A model generated the notes under the pieces. It ran no database searches, was not told the DNA's origin, and saw only the letters and a program-made list of their open reading frames with translations. From NCBI GenBank assembly GCA_002361875.1, contig DERX01000002.1:12987-57910 (forward strand): DNA of 44,924 nucleotides, given 5' to 3'. A program made the position numbers and the translations under genes. Source of the DNA: Ruminococcaceae bacterium UBA3329. Lineage in GTDB: Bacteria; Bacillota; Clostridia; Oscillospirales; Acutalibacteraceae. This document shows positions 34,169 to 41,901 of the stretch, in pieces. The number at the start of each line of letters is the position of its first letter. Position 1 is the stretch's first letter.

Positions 34169-34193
34169 GGGGCGCCGAGTCGTCGCCCCCTAC
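34169..34193 (-). repeat. Hairpin repeat before ftsY (inverted copy)
   Basis: GGGGCG/CGCCCC (34169-34174 with 34184-34189) with inner CGA/TCG, ending CCCCCTACG. It is the TGTAGGG-type unit in reverse orientation, somewhat degenerate. Confidence 0.65.
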
Positions 34194-34244
34194 GAACTCA
34201 ATGTTTGGTTTGATAAATAAATAATTCTCGAAAGGATTTTCATT

Positions 34245-35525
34245 ATGGGAATTTTCAAAAAAATAAATTTCGGACTTTCAAAAACAAGAAACAAAATGGC
34301 GGGAGCTATCGACGATATGCTCGACAGCTTTGACGAAATAACCGATGACCTTTACACAGAGCTTGAGGAAATCCTCGTTATGGGTGACGTCGGCGTTACA
34401 ACCGCCGTTCAGATAACGGAAAAGCTCAAGGAAGAAACGGCAAAGGGAAAAATTAAAAACACTGCTGAAATCCGTGCCAAAATCAAAGAAATCGTTGCCG
34501 ATATGCTTTACGGCGGCGAGGATATGGGGCTTATTACCGTTCCGTCTATAATTCTTGTTATCGGTGTAAACGGCGTGGGCAAAACAACGACCATAGGCAA
34601 AATGGCGGCGATGTATAAAGCGCAAGGCAAAAAGGTTATTATGGGCGCGGCGGATACCTTCCGTGCGGCGGCTATTGACCAGCTCCAAGTTTGGGCGGAC
34701 AGAGCAGGCGTTGATATTGTTAAGCACAAAGAGGGTGCAGACCCGGCCGCAGTTGTTTTTGACACAATAAACGCCGCAAAGGCGAGGGACAGCGAAATAA
34801 TTATTATTGACACTGCGGGGCGTCTTCACAATAAGAAAAATCTTATGGACGAGCTTAATAAGATTTACAGGGTTATTGACCGTGAGCTTCCTTACTCCGA
34901 CCGTGAGGTTTTGCTTGTACTTGACGCAACAACTGGGCAGAATGCGGTAAATCAGGCACGCGAATTCCAAAATGTTGCCGAGATTACGGGAATTGTGCTT
35001 ACAAAATTGGACGGCACGGCTCGCGGCGGCGTTGTTCTTGCAATTAAAAATGAGCTTGGAATACCCGTTAAATTTGTCGGCGTAGGTGAACAAATTGACG
35101 ATTTACAGCCCTTTAATCCGACAGCGTTTGCGGACGGATTATTTGATAAAATTGATTATAAGGAAGAGGACGATGTTTCGCTCCTTGATAATATCACTCC
35201 GACGGAGCACGTTCACAATGCATATGACGATTTAGCCGAGCTTGACGAGGCGGTTTCGGCAATGCTCGGTGAAATTATTCCAGATACCGTTCCCGAAACG
35301 GCAGATGACAATGTAAATGAAACTGAAAATGAAGAAAATTCCGTAAATGATGAGGAACAAACGGAAGAAAATGTGCAGGTAACCGAGGAAGAAACAGCAG
35401 CCGAAGAAGAGCAGGAAGAGAATACTGCTGAAACTGAAGCAGAAGAAAAATCGGAAGAGAATTACGAAAACAGCAAAAAGAAAGAAAAGAGGGGTTTCTT
35501 TGGACTTTTTAATCGCCACTCATAA
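34245..35525 (+). CDS. ftsY: Signal recognition particle receptor FtsY with C-terminal acidic tail
   Basis: A 426-residue SRP-receptor GTPase for co-translational membrane targeting. A short N-terminal amphipathic segment (MGIFKKINFGLSKTRNKMAG) leads straight into the NG domain: G1 GVNGVGKTTTIGK, DTFRAAAIDQLQVWA, G3 DTAGRLHNKKNLMDEL, G4 TKLDGTARGG and G5 GVGEQIDDLQPF (ends ~residue 303). The remaining ~120 residues are extremely Glu-rich and finish with a basic-aromatic KKKEKRGFFGLFNRHS. In most bacteria the acidic A region is N-terminal, so this layout is unusual. The last codons overlap rdgB by 26 nt. GAAAGGA site before the ATG. Confidence 0.94.
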   Translation: MGIFKKINFGLSKTRNKMAGAIDDMLDSFDEITDDLYTELEEILVMGDVGVTTAVQITEKLKEETAKGKIKNTAEIRAKIKEIVADMLYGGEDMGLITVPSIILVIGVNGVGKTTTIGKMAAMYKAQGKKVIMGAADTFRAAAIDQLQVWADRAGVDIVKHKEGADPAAVVFDTINAAKARDSEIIIIDTAGRLHNKKNLMDELNKIYRVIDRELPYSDREVLLVLDATTGQNAVNQAREFQNVAEITGIVLTKLDGTARGGVVLAIKNELGIPVKFVGVGEQIDDLQPFNPTAFADGLFDKIDYKEEDDVSLLDNITPTEHVHNAYDDLAELDEAVSAMLGEIIPDTVPETADDNVNETENEENSVNDEEQTEENVQVTEEETAAEEEQEENTAETEAEEKSEENYENSKKKEKRGFFGLFNRHS

Positions 35526-36087
35526 TATGAAAAAAAGAGCCGAGCTTGAAAGAATATTAAAGCCGCTCGGCATAAATGTACTTACTGCCGAAGAGGCGGG
35601 AGTGAATTTAACAGATGTTGAAGAAACGGGCACAACCTTTGAGGAAAATGCCGAATTAAAAGCACAATCGGGCTGTAAAGAGAGCGGAATGCCCTGCATT
35701 GCGGACGATTCGGGGCTTATGGTTGACGCACTTGACGGCGCTCCCGGGGTTTACTCCGCAAGATTTGCAGGCGGTCACGGTGACGACAGGAAAAATAACG
35801 ATAAATTGATGGATTGTCTGAAAAATGTTAAGGCAGAGGACAGAACAGCAAAATATGTAGCCTGTGTGTGCTGTGTATTTCCCGACGGCAGAAAATTCAC
35901 TGTAAGGGGCGAATGTCACGGTGTTATCGGCTTTGAAGAAAAAGGCAGTAACGGTTTTGGCTATGACCCGCTTTTTTACATTGACGGAAGAGCATTTGCG
36001 GAATTTCTGCCCGAAGAAAAGGACAAAATAAGCCATAGAGGTAACGCTCTTCGCAAACTCGCCGAGGAACTACCGAAATATTTGTAA
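35500..36087 (+). CDS. rdgB: XTP/dITP pyrophosphatase (RdgB/HAM1 family)
   Basis: 195 residues. It removes non-canonical purine triphosphates (ITP, dITP, XTP). Motifs: FLIATHNMKKRAEL at the N-terminus, ADDSGLMVDALDGAPGVYSA, NGFGYDPLFY and SHRGNALRKL. The start is TTG at 35500, inside ftsY, with AGAGGGG 5 nt before it; a later ATG would remove the essential ATHN segment. The overlap with ftsY suggests translational coupling. A repeat cluster follows. Confidence 0.93.
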   Translation: MDFLIATHNMKKRAELERILKPLGINVLTAEEAGVNLTDVEETGTTFEENAELKAQSGCKESGMPCIADDSGLMVDALDGAPGVYSARFAGGHGDDRKNNDKLMDCLKNVKAEDRTAKYVACVCCVFPDGRKFTVRGECHGVIGFEEKGSNGFGYDPLFYIDGRAFAEFLPEEKDKISHRGNALRKLAEELPKYL

Positions 36088-36093
36088 TTAAAA

Positions 36094-36265
36094 ATGTAGG
36101 GCGGGAACATTGTTTCTGCCATCGTGTAGGGTACGCCGACTCGGCGTACCGTGAAACAGAGTAGCGTGAAAAGCGGCGGGAGCAAGGTCTCGCCTACCGA
36201 CTCGGTCGTTGCTTTTAAGCTTCGCTTAAAGGTGTCCACGGACACCCGCAACCCTGCCCTACACT
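36094..36265. repeat. Composite hairpin repeat between rdgB and yhbY
   Basis: Contains TGTAGGGCGGGAAC-ATT-GTTTCTGCC (36095-36120, stem with G.U pairs), TGTAGGGTACGCCGA/TCGGCGTACC (36125-36150), and a 'CTCGGTCGTTGCTT' unit (about 36200-36255) with TTTAAGC-TTC-GCTTAAA and GGTGTCC-ACG-GGACACC, closing with CCTGCCCTACAC. Confidence 0.8.
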
Positions 36266-36285
36266 ATATAACATAGGAGATAAAT

Positions 36286-36588
36286 ATGACAAGCAAGGAA
36301 AGAGCAAATTTAAGAGCGCAGGCAAATTCGCTTGAAACACTTTTTCAGGTGGGGAAGGGCGGAATTTCAGATGCGCTTATTAAGCAGACAGACGACGCAT
36401 TGACTGCCCGCGAGCTTATAAAATTAAAGGTTTTAAGAGAAACCTGCCCCAATACTCCCCGTGAGGTTGCCGAGGAATTGGCAAGTAAGACAAATTCAGA
36501 GGTTGTCGGAGTTATCGGCGGAGTTATGATTTTATATCGCTATAATAAAAAGCTCCACGAGGGCGAAAAGAAAAAAGCTAACAGATAA
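36286..36588 (+). CDS. yhbY: YhbY-family (CRM domain) RNA-binding protein
   Basis: A 100-residue single CRM-domain protein, associated with ribosome assembly in this family. It has MTSKERANLRAQANSLETLF, the conserved GxxG loop as GKGG (~24-27), then KLKVLRETC and VGVIGGVMILYR. The basic C-terminus (GEKKKANR) fits RNA binding. TAGGAG precedes the ATG. The gene is separated from both neighbours by hairpin repeats but keeps the Firmicutes yhbY-nadD-yqeK-rsfS order. Confidence 0.93.
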   Translation: MTSKERANLRAQANSLETLFQVGKGGISDALIKQTDDALTARELIKLKVLRETCPNTPREVAEELASKTNSEVVGVIGGVMILYRYNKKLHEGEKKKANR

Positions 36589-36602
36589 AATTCAAAATAA
36601 AT

Positions 36603-36690
36603 AATGTAGGGGACGCTGTTATTCCCCTGTAAGGGGAAATGTCTGCAAAGCAGACAAAGGGGTCTTGGCAAAGACGTAAACACATCGTTT
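36603..36690. repeat. Hairpin repeat between yhbY and nadD
   Basis: TGTAGGGGACGCTG (36605-36618), then three tandem hairpins: TTCCCCT-GTA-AGGGGAA, GTCTGC-AAA-GCAGAC and GTCTT-GGCA-AAGAC. It is the same unit as at 17758-17825 and 40945-41030, in the opposite orientation. Confidence 0.75.
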
Positions 36691-36742
36691 CGCAAAATAG
36701 AGTAGTGCGAGTTTTTTTCTCGCCGACAAAGAAGGCAAAGAA

Positions 36743-37372
36743 ATGAAAATCGGTATTTTCGGCGGTACATTTAATCCGCCCCACAAGGGTCACGCCCGAA
36801 TGGTAGAAAAAATGGCAAAAGAGCTTTCTCTTGACAAGGTGCTGATTATCCCGAATAAAAAGCCCACGCACAAACGCTGTGACGATTTGGCGGATAACGG
36901 GGACAGGCTCAATATGTGCCGTATTGCATTTAAGAATCCCATTTACGAAATCAGCACAATGGAAATGGACAGAGAAAGCGACAGCTACACAATTTACACT
37001 GTTGACGAGATACTTAAAAAATATCCCGGCGCTGAGCTTTATTTAATAATCGGTTCAGATATGTTTTTAATGTTCCATAAATGGTATAAGCACAAGGAGC
37101 TTTTGGAAAAATGCACGGTCTGCGTTGCCGTTCGGGAAAATCAGGACACAATAAACGCTCTGCGCTCTTATGCGTTCAGCAATTTAGGGATATATATTAA
37201 AGAGCTTGACGCAAAAAATATTCATATTTCACCTATGGACCCGTTTGAGGCAAGCTCCAGCGAAATTCGCAGGCTTATTTCCGAAAACAGGAGCGTTTAC
37301 GGAATAGTCGAACCGGAAATAATAGAGTATATGGAGAGCCGAAAGCTTTATGGATACGGAAAGAAACAGTGA
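36743..37372 (+). CDS. nadD: Nicotinate-nucleotide adenylyltransferase
   Basis: A 209-residue enzyme transferring AMP from ATP to nicotinate mononucleotide in NAD synthesis. The nucleotidyltransferase motif GIFGGTFNPPHKGH starts at residue 4, with the second motif SSSEIRRLI near the C-terminus. GGCAAAGAA precedes the ATG; the ribosome site is modest. The 3' end overlaps yqeK by 23 nt, the usual Firmicutes arrangement. Confidence 0.95.
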   Translation: MKIGIFGGTFNPPHKGHARMVEKMAKELSLDKVLIIPNKKPTHKRCDDLADNGDRLNMCRIAFKNPIYEISTMEMDRESDSYTIYTVDEILKKYPGAELYLIIGSDMFLMFHKWYKHKELLEKCTVCVAVRENQDTINALRSYAFSNLGIYIKELDAKNIHISPMDPFEASSSEIRRLISENRSVYGIVEPEIIEYMESRKLYGYGKKQ

Positions 37373-37928
37373 ATTTTTGGATATACTAAAGGGTAAGCTG
37401 ACGCCCCAAAGGCTCTACCATTCAATTTGCGTTGCGGAACAGGCAAAACACTTAGCCGAAAAATTCGGCGCAGATGCAGAAAAAGCGTATACGGCGGGGC
37501 TTATTCATGATATAATGCGTTATGAACCGCCTGAAGATATGCTGAAGCTGATTGACGAAGACGGTAAATACAAATTAACAGAGCTTGAACGGAAAATTAC
37601 GGTGACTCTTCACGCAGTTGCGGGCGAGGTTTATTTGCGGACAAAATTGGGCGTTACCGATGAAGAAATACTTTCGGCGGTGCGTTACCACACAACGGGC
37701 AAAGAGGATATGACACTGCTCGAAAAGATAATCTATGTTGCGGACCTTACGAGTGAGGACAGGGATTACCCCGATGTAAACGAGGTTCGTGAAACGGCAG
37801 AGCAAAGTCTTGAAAAGGCAACTCTTCGGGGGCTTTCATTTACAATTGAGAGCAATGCACACAAAAACAAGCCTATTCACATTGACACAGTAAAAGCTTA
37901 TAATTACCTTGCAGAAAGGATTGGATAA
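37350..37928 (+). CDS. yqeK: YqeK-family HD-domain hydrolase
   Basis: A 192-residue HD phosphohydrolase. Family members in Firmicutes hydrolyse diadenosine tetraphosphate. Visible are the first His (LYHSICVAEQA), the HD pair in AGLIHDIMRYEPPED, a third His in VTLHAVAGEVY and a further metal-site region in VRYHTTGKEDMTLLEKIIYVADL. It overlaps nadD and precedes rsfS by 5 bp. Confidence 0.93.
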   Translation: MDTERNSEFLDILKGKLTPQRLYHSICVAEQAKHLAEKFGADAEKAYTAGLIHDIMRYEPPEDMLKLIDEDGKYKLTELERKITVTLHAVAGEVYLRTKLGVTDEEILSAVRYHTTGKEDMTLLEKIIYVADLTSEDRDYPDVNEVRETAEQSLEKATLRGLSFTIESNAHKNKPIHIDTVKAYNYLAERIG

Positions 37929-37933
37929 AAATT

Positions 37934-38287
37934 ATGGAAAGACAGGAGCTTGTAGAGAATATTGTCAAAATTCTTGACAACAAAAAGGCAACTGACATAA
38001 AAGCGCTTCACATTACAGACCTTACGGTAGTTGCGGACTATTTTGTAATCGCAACGGGTACGTCGGGAACGCACATTCGCTCTCTTGCGGACGAGGTTGA
38101 GGTCGAAATAAAAAAACTCGGAACAGAGCCGAGAGGCATTGAGGGCAAAACTACGGGTTGGATTCTTCTTGATTACGGCTCGGTTATTGTTCACATCTTC
38201 ACACCCGACCAAAGAGAGCTGTTTAACCTTGAACACCTTTGGGCAGACGCTGAGGAAACTGATATAAGCAAATTTATTGCCGAATAA
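37934..38287 (+). CDS. rsfS: Ribosome silencing factor RsfS
   Basis: A 117-residue protein of the RsfS/Iojap family that binds L14 and blocks subunit joining under starvation. Typical segments: KATDIKALHITDLTVVADYF, VIATGTSGTHIRSLADEVE, GTEPRGIEGKTTGWILLDYG and VIVHIFTPDQRELFNLEHLW. GGATTGGATAA region before the ATG; leuS follows after 18 bp. Confidence 0.95.
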   Translation: MERQELVENIVKILDNKKATDIKALHITDLTVVADYFVIATGTSGTHIRSLADEVEVEIKKLGTEPRGIEGKTTGWILLDYGSVIVHIFTPDQRELFNLEHLWADAEETDISKFIAE

Positions 38288-38305
38288 CAAAAAGAGGATA
38301 GAATT

Positions 38306-40714
38306 ATGAACTACGATTTTAAAAATGTTGAACCGAAATGGCAGGAGAAATGGGAAGAGGCAGGCGTATTTCACGCACAGGACAATTCCGACAAGAAAAA
38401 GTTTTATGCGCTTGTCGAATTTCCGTACCCGAGCGGCGCAGGTATGCATGTAGGCCACATTAAGGCTTACTCGGGTCTTGAGGTTGTTTCAAGAAAAAGA
38501 AGACTTCAAGGCTACAATGTGCTTTTCCCCATAGGCTTTGACGCTTACGGGCTTCCCACTGAAAACTATGCTATTAAAACAGGTATTCACCCGAGAAAAG
38601 TTACGGATATGAATATCGAAAAATTCACAAGTCAGTTAAAGCGTGTAGGATTTTCGTTCGACTGGACAAGAGTAATTGATACTACAGAAGAAGGATATTA
38701 CAAATGGACACAGTGGATTTTCCTTAAAATGTTTGAAAACGGACTTGCATTCCGTGACAAAACGTTTGTTAACTACTGCCCGTCGTGTAAGGTTGTTCTT
38801 TCAAATGAGGATTCGCAGGGCGGTAAATGCGACATTTGCCACAGCGACATTGTCCAAAAGTCAAAGGATGTTTGGTATTTGCGTATTACGGAATATGCCG
38901 ACAAGCTCCTTGAGGGATTAAAAGAAGTTGACTATCTTCCCAATGTTAAGCTTCAGCAGGAAAACTGGATAGGCAAATCGAGGGGCGCTTTTGTTACATT
39001 CAAGGTGAATGAGGCTGACGAGAGCTTTAAGATTTACACAACACGCCCCGACACACTCTTCGGCGTAACCTTTATGGTTATGGCGCCCGAGCATCCGATT
39101 ATTGATAAATATGCAGAGCTTATCGGCAATATGGACGAGGTAAAGGCTTACAGAGCAGAGTGTGCAAAGAAAACAGAATTTGAGCGTACACAGCTTGTTA
39201 AGGATAAAACGGGCGTTAAGCTTCAGGGCTTCACCGCTAAAAACCCTGTAAACGGCAAGGATATTCCGATTTACATATCCGATTATGTTATGATGGGCTA
39301 CGGCACGGGCGCTATTATGGCCGTTCCTGCGCACGACCAGCGTGACTATGACTTTGCAAAGAAATTCGGCATTGATATTATTGAGGTTATCAAGGGCGGC
39401 GACATTTCTAAAGAAGCCTACACAGGCGACGGCGAAATGGTTAACTCAGGCTTTCTTAACGGTATGACGAATAAAAAGGATTCCATTGCAAAGATGATTG
39501 ACTACCTCTCCGAAAAAGGCATCGGCGAGGGCGGCGTTCAGTACAAAATGAAGGACTGGGCATTTAACCGCCAGCGTTATTGGGGCGAGCCGATTCCGAT
39601 AGTTCACTGCCCCGAATGCGGAATGGTTGCAGTGCCTTATGAAGAACTCCCGTTAAAGCTCCCCGAGGTTGAAAACTTTGAACCGGGTCAGGACGGTGAA
39701 AGCCCGCTTGCAAAAATCGACTCATTTGTTAATTGCAAATGCCCGAAATGCGGCGGCGACGCAAAGCGTGAAACAGACACAATGCCGCAGTGGGCAGGCT
39801 CTTCTTGGTACTTCTTACGCTACATTGACCCGCATAACACAGAGGCTTTGGCAAGCCCTGAAAAGCTTAGCTATTGGGGTCCTGTTGACTGGTACAACGG
39901 CGGAATGGAGCACGTTACGCGCCACCTTATCTATTCAAGATTCTGGCACAGATTCCTTTATGACATCGGCGCAGTTCCGTTCAAAGAACCGTATTTAAAG
40001 AGAACCGCACAGGGACTTATTTTAGGCCCTGACGGCGTTAAAATGAGTAAATCGAGAGGAAATGTCATTGACCCGAATGAGGTTGTTGATGTTTACGGCG
40101 CAGACGTTCTTCGTACTTATGTACTGTTTATGGGCGACTATGAGCAGGCAGCTCCGTGGAGCGAGTCGAGCGTTAAGGGCTGTAAGAGATTCGTTGACAG
40201 AATTTGGAATCTTCAGGAAATCCTCACAGACGGTGACGAATATTCAAAAGAGCTTTCCGCTGCTTTCCACAAGACCGTTAAAAAGGTCAGCGAGGATATT
40301 GAGGGTATGAAATTCAATACCGCAATCGCCGCACTTATGACACTTCTTAACAAAATTTACGACAACGGCAAGATAAACAGGGCAGAGCTTAAAACGTTTA
40401 TTTTGCTTGCAAGTCCGTTTGCCCCCCATATTACAGAGGAAATTTGGTCACAGCAGAAATTCGGCGAAATGCTTGCAAAGGACGGCGTATGGCCGAGCTA
40501 TGATGAGTCAAAATGTGTTGACGATTCAGTTGAAATCGTTGTTCAGATTAACGGCAAAATCCGTGCAAAGCTTACTGTTCCGACAGATATTTCTAATGAA
40601 GATGCAATAGCTAAGGCACGGAGCGATGAAAAAATCGCCGAGGAACTGAGCGGAAAAAATATCATCAAAGAAATCTATGTTAAAGGTAAACTTGTAAATA
40701 TTGTTGCAAAATAA
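38306..40714 (+). CDS. leuS: Leucyl-tRNA synthetase
   Basis: An 802-residue class I synthetase. HIGH-type motif PYPSGAGMHVGHIKAYSG (~37-54). A zinc-type knuckle CPSCKVVLSNEDSQGGKCDIC follows. The editing domain (CP1) has TTRPDTLFGVTF and the hydrolytic-site VPAHDQRD. KMSKS appears exactly as KMSKSRGNVIDPNEV, and a second Cys cluster (CPECGM...CKCPKCGG) precedes it. The C-terminal domain ends KGKLVNIVAK. Length normal. AGAGGAT site before the ATG. Confidence 0.97.
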   Translation: MNYDFKNVEPKWQEKWEEAGVFHAQDNSDKKKFYALVEFPYPSGAGMHVGHIKAYSGLEVVSRKRRLQGYNVLFPIGFDAYGLPTENYAIKTGIHPRKVTDMNIEKFTSQLKRVGFSFDWTRVIDTTEEGYYKWTQWIFLKMFENGLAFRDKTFVNYCPSCKVVLSNEDSQGGKCDICHSDIVQKSKDVWYLRITEYADKLLEGLKEVDYLPNVKLQQENWIGKSRGAFVTFKVNEADESFKIYTTRPDTLFGVTFMVMAPEHPIIDKYAELIGNMDEVKAYRAECAKKTEFERTQLVKDKTGVKLQGFTAKNPVNGKDIPIYISDYVMMGYGTGAIMAVPAHDQRDYDFAKKFGIDIIEVIKGGDISKEAYTGDGEMVNSGFLNGMTNKKDSIAKMIDYLSEKGIGEGGVQYKMKDWAFNRQRYWGEPIPIVHCPECGMVAVPYEELPLKLPEVENFEPGQDGESPLAKIDSFVNCKCPKCGGDAKRETDTMPQWAGSSWYFLRYIDPHNTEALASPEKLSYWGPVDWYNGGMEHVTRHLIYSRFWHRFLYDIGAVPFKEPYLKRTAQGLILGPDGVKMSKSRGNVIDPNEVVDVYGADVLRTYVLFMGDYEQAAPWSESSVKGCKRFVDRIWNLQEILTDGDEYSKELSAAFHKTVKKVSEDIEGMKFNTAIAALMTLLNKIYDNGKINRAELKTFILLASPFAPHITEEIWSQQKFGEMLAKDGVWPSYDESKCVDDSVEIVVQINGKIRAKLTVPTDISNEDAIAKARSDEKIAEELSGKNIIKEIYVKGKLVNIVAK

Positions 40715-40727
40715 AAGATAATCAGGG

Positions 40728-40758
40728 CGGTGGGGGTACTTCTCCCACCGTTTGTTTG
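40728..40758 (+). terminator. Terminator of leuS transcript
   Basis: CGGTGGG/CCCACCG (40728-40734 with 40744-40750) followed by TTTGTTTGT. The T-rich tail merges with the first TGTAGGGG of the adjoining repeat. Confidence 0.7.
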
Positions 40759-41035
40759 TAGGGGACGATATAAAAAAGGCTTCCCCCTAGGGGGAAGCTG
40801 TCACGTAGTGCTGATGAGGGGTAGTAGGGTGCGACTCTTCTCGCTCCGCTCGGTCGGTGCTTCTGCTCCGCAGAGGTCTCCACCGGAGACCCGCACCCCG
40901 GCGCACCGTGAAGAAAATTCAAATTATTGCACATATCATTTCGGACAGCCGAAGTTACGGCTTCGCCAATACCCTTTTGTCTGCTTTGCAGACATTTCCC
41001 CTTGCAGGGGAATAACAGCTGTCCCTACAATCCTA
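40755..41035. repeat. Composite hairpin repeat cluster between leuS and rlmA-like gene
   Basis: This 338-bp gap has no gene. Order: TGTAGGGGACGA; GGCTTCCCC-CTA-GGGGGAAGC (about 40780-40800) with TGTCACGTAGTGCTGATGAGG, the reverse of the CCTCATCAGTCA unit; TAGGGTGCG...CGCACC (40826 and 40901) enclosing a 'CTCGGTCGGTGCTT' double hairpin with TCTGC-TCC-GCAGA and GGTCTCC-ACC-GGAGACC; then GCCGAAGTTACGGC, GTCTGC-TTT-GCAGAC and TTCCCCT-TGC-AGGGGAA to CTGTCCCTACA at 41029. Confidence 0.8.
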
Positions 41036-41052
41036 TTAAAATCGAGGTTAAA

Positions 41053-41901
41053 ATGTCATTTTTTATTTGCCCGAAATGTAAGGAACAACTGAATAAAAAT
41101 GAAAACGCTCTTGTCTGCAAAAACGGTCATTCCTTTGATTTGGCACGGCAGGGCTATGTAAATTTGCTTATGCCGAATAAGCGTCATTCGCTGTCTCCCG
41201 GGGATTCACATGAAATGGTAATGAGCCGCCGCCGTTTTCTTGAAAGCGGGAAATATGAGATTTTTTCGGATAAACTGAATGAGATTGTTTCTGCACTTTC
41301 AGTGGATAGTCAAAAAACGACTATTGTAGACTGCGGCTGCGGCGAGGGGTATTATGACGGCAGGCTGTGCGAATATCTTGACAAGTTAAAAATTAACTAT
41401 AAGCTTTGCGGCTTTGATATTTCCAAAAAGGCGGTAAGGGCGGCGGCAGGTAAATACAAGCAAATTTCCTTTGCAGTTGCCAGCACCTTTGACATTCCCG
41501 TAAAGGAAAAAAGCGCGGATATTGCAATTGCAGTATTTTCGCCTATGGTGGAAAAAGAATTTTACAGAGTTTTAAAACCGAACGGTTATTTGATTTATGC
41601 TGTCCCCGGCGTTCGGCACTTGATGGGGCTTAAAGAGACCGTCTATGACGAGCCGTATGAAAACACGGAAAAAGACACGGAATATAAAGGCTTTGACTTT
41701 GTGAACAGGCACTCGGTAAACGGTAAAATTACCGTTTCGGGGGAAGAGGCGGTTGACCTTTTCAAGATGACGCCGTACTATTACAAAACAGAGCTTTCGG
41801 CGATAGATAAAATTCGTCTTAAGGGCGAAATTGAAACTGAAATACAGTTTGATTTTTTGGTGTATAAGAAAGAGGAGATGAAGAACAGTGAAGATTTTTG
41901 A
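41053..41901 (+). CDS. RlmA-type 23S rRNA guanine-N1 methyltransferase
   Basis: A 282-residue SAM-dependent methyltransferase. The N-terminal zinc finger FICPKCKEQLNKNENALVC and the LARQGYVNLLMPN segment are typical of RlmA. The SAM-binding motif I is IVDCGCGEGYYDG (~98), and IAVFSPM follows. RlmA homologues methylate a guanine in 23S rRNA domain II (G745 or G748); which one is not decided here. In-frame codons continue upstream through the repeat, but the ATG at 41053 with GAGG fits the protein start. The stop overlaps the next gene by 14 nt. Confidence 0.88.
   Translation: MSFFICPKCKEQLNKNENALVCKNGHSFDLARQGYVNLLMPNKRHSLSPGDSHEMVMSRRRFLESGKYEIFSDKLNEIVSALSVDSQKTTIVDCGCGEGYYDGRLCEYLDKLKINYKLCGFDISKKAVRAAAGKYKQISFAVASTFDIPVKEKSADIAIAVFSPMVEKEFYRVLKPNGYLIYAVPGVRHLMGLKETVYDEPYENTEKDTEYKGFDFVNRHSVNGKITVSGEEAVDLFKMTPYYYKTELSAIDKIRLKGEIETEIQFDFLVYKKEEMKNSEDF

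Noticed and set aside
34278..35093. Minus-strand 271-codon frame
   Set aside because: Shadow of the ftsY NG domain; long only because of codon bias.
40730..41052. Frames through the repeat cluster, including the upstream extension of the rlmA-like gene
   Set aside because: They translate hairpin repeats; the zinc-finger start at 41053 with GAGG is the natural N-terminus.
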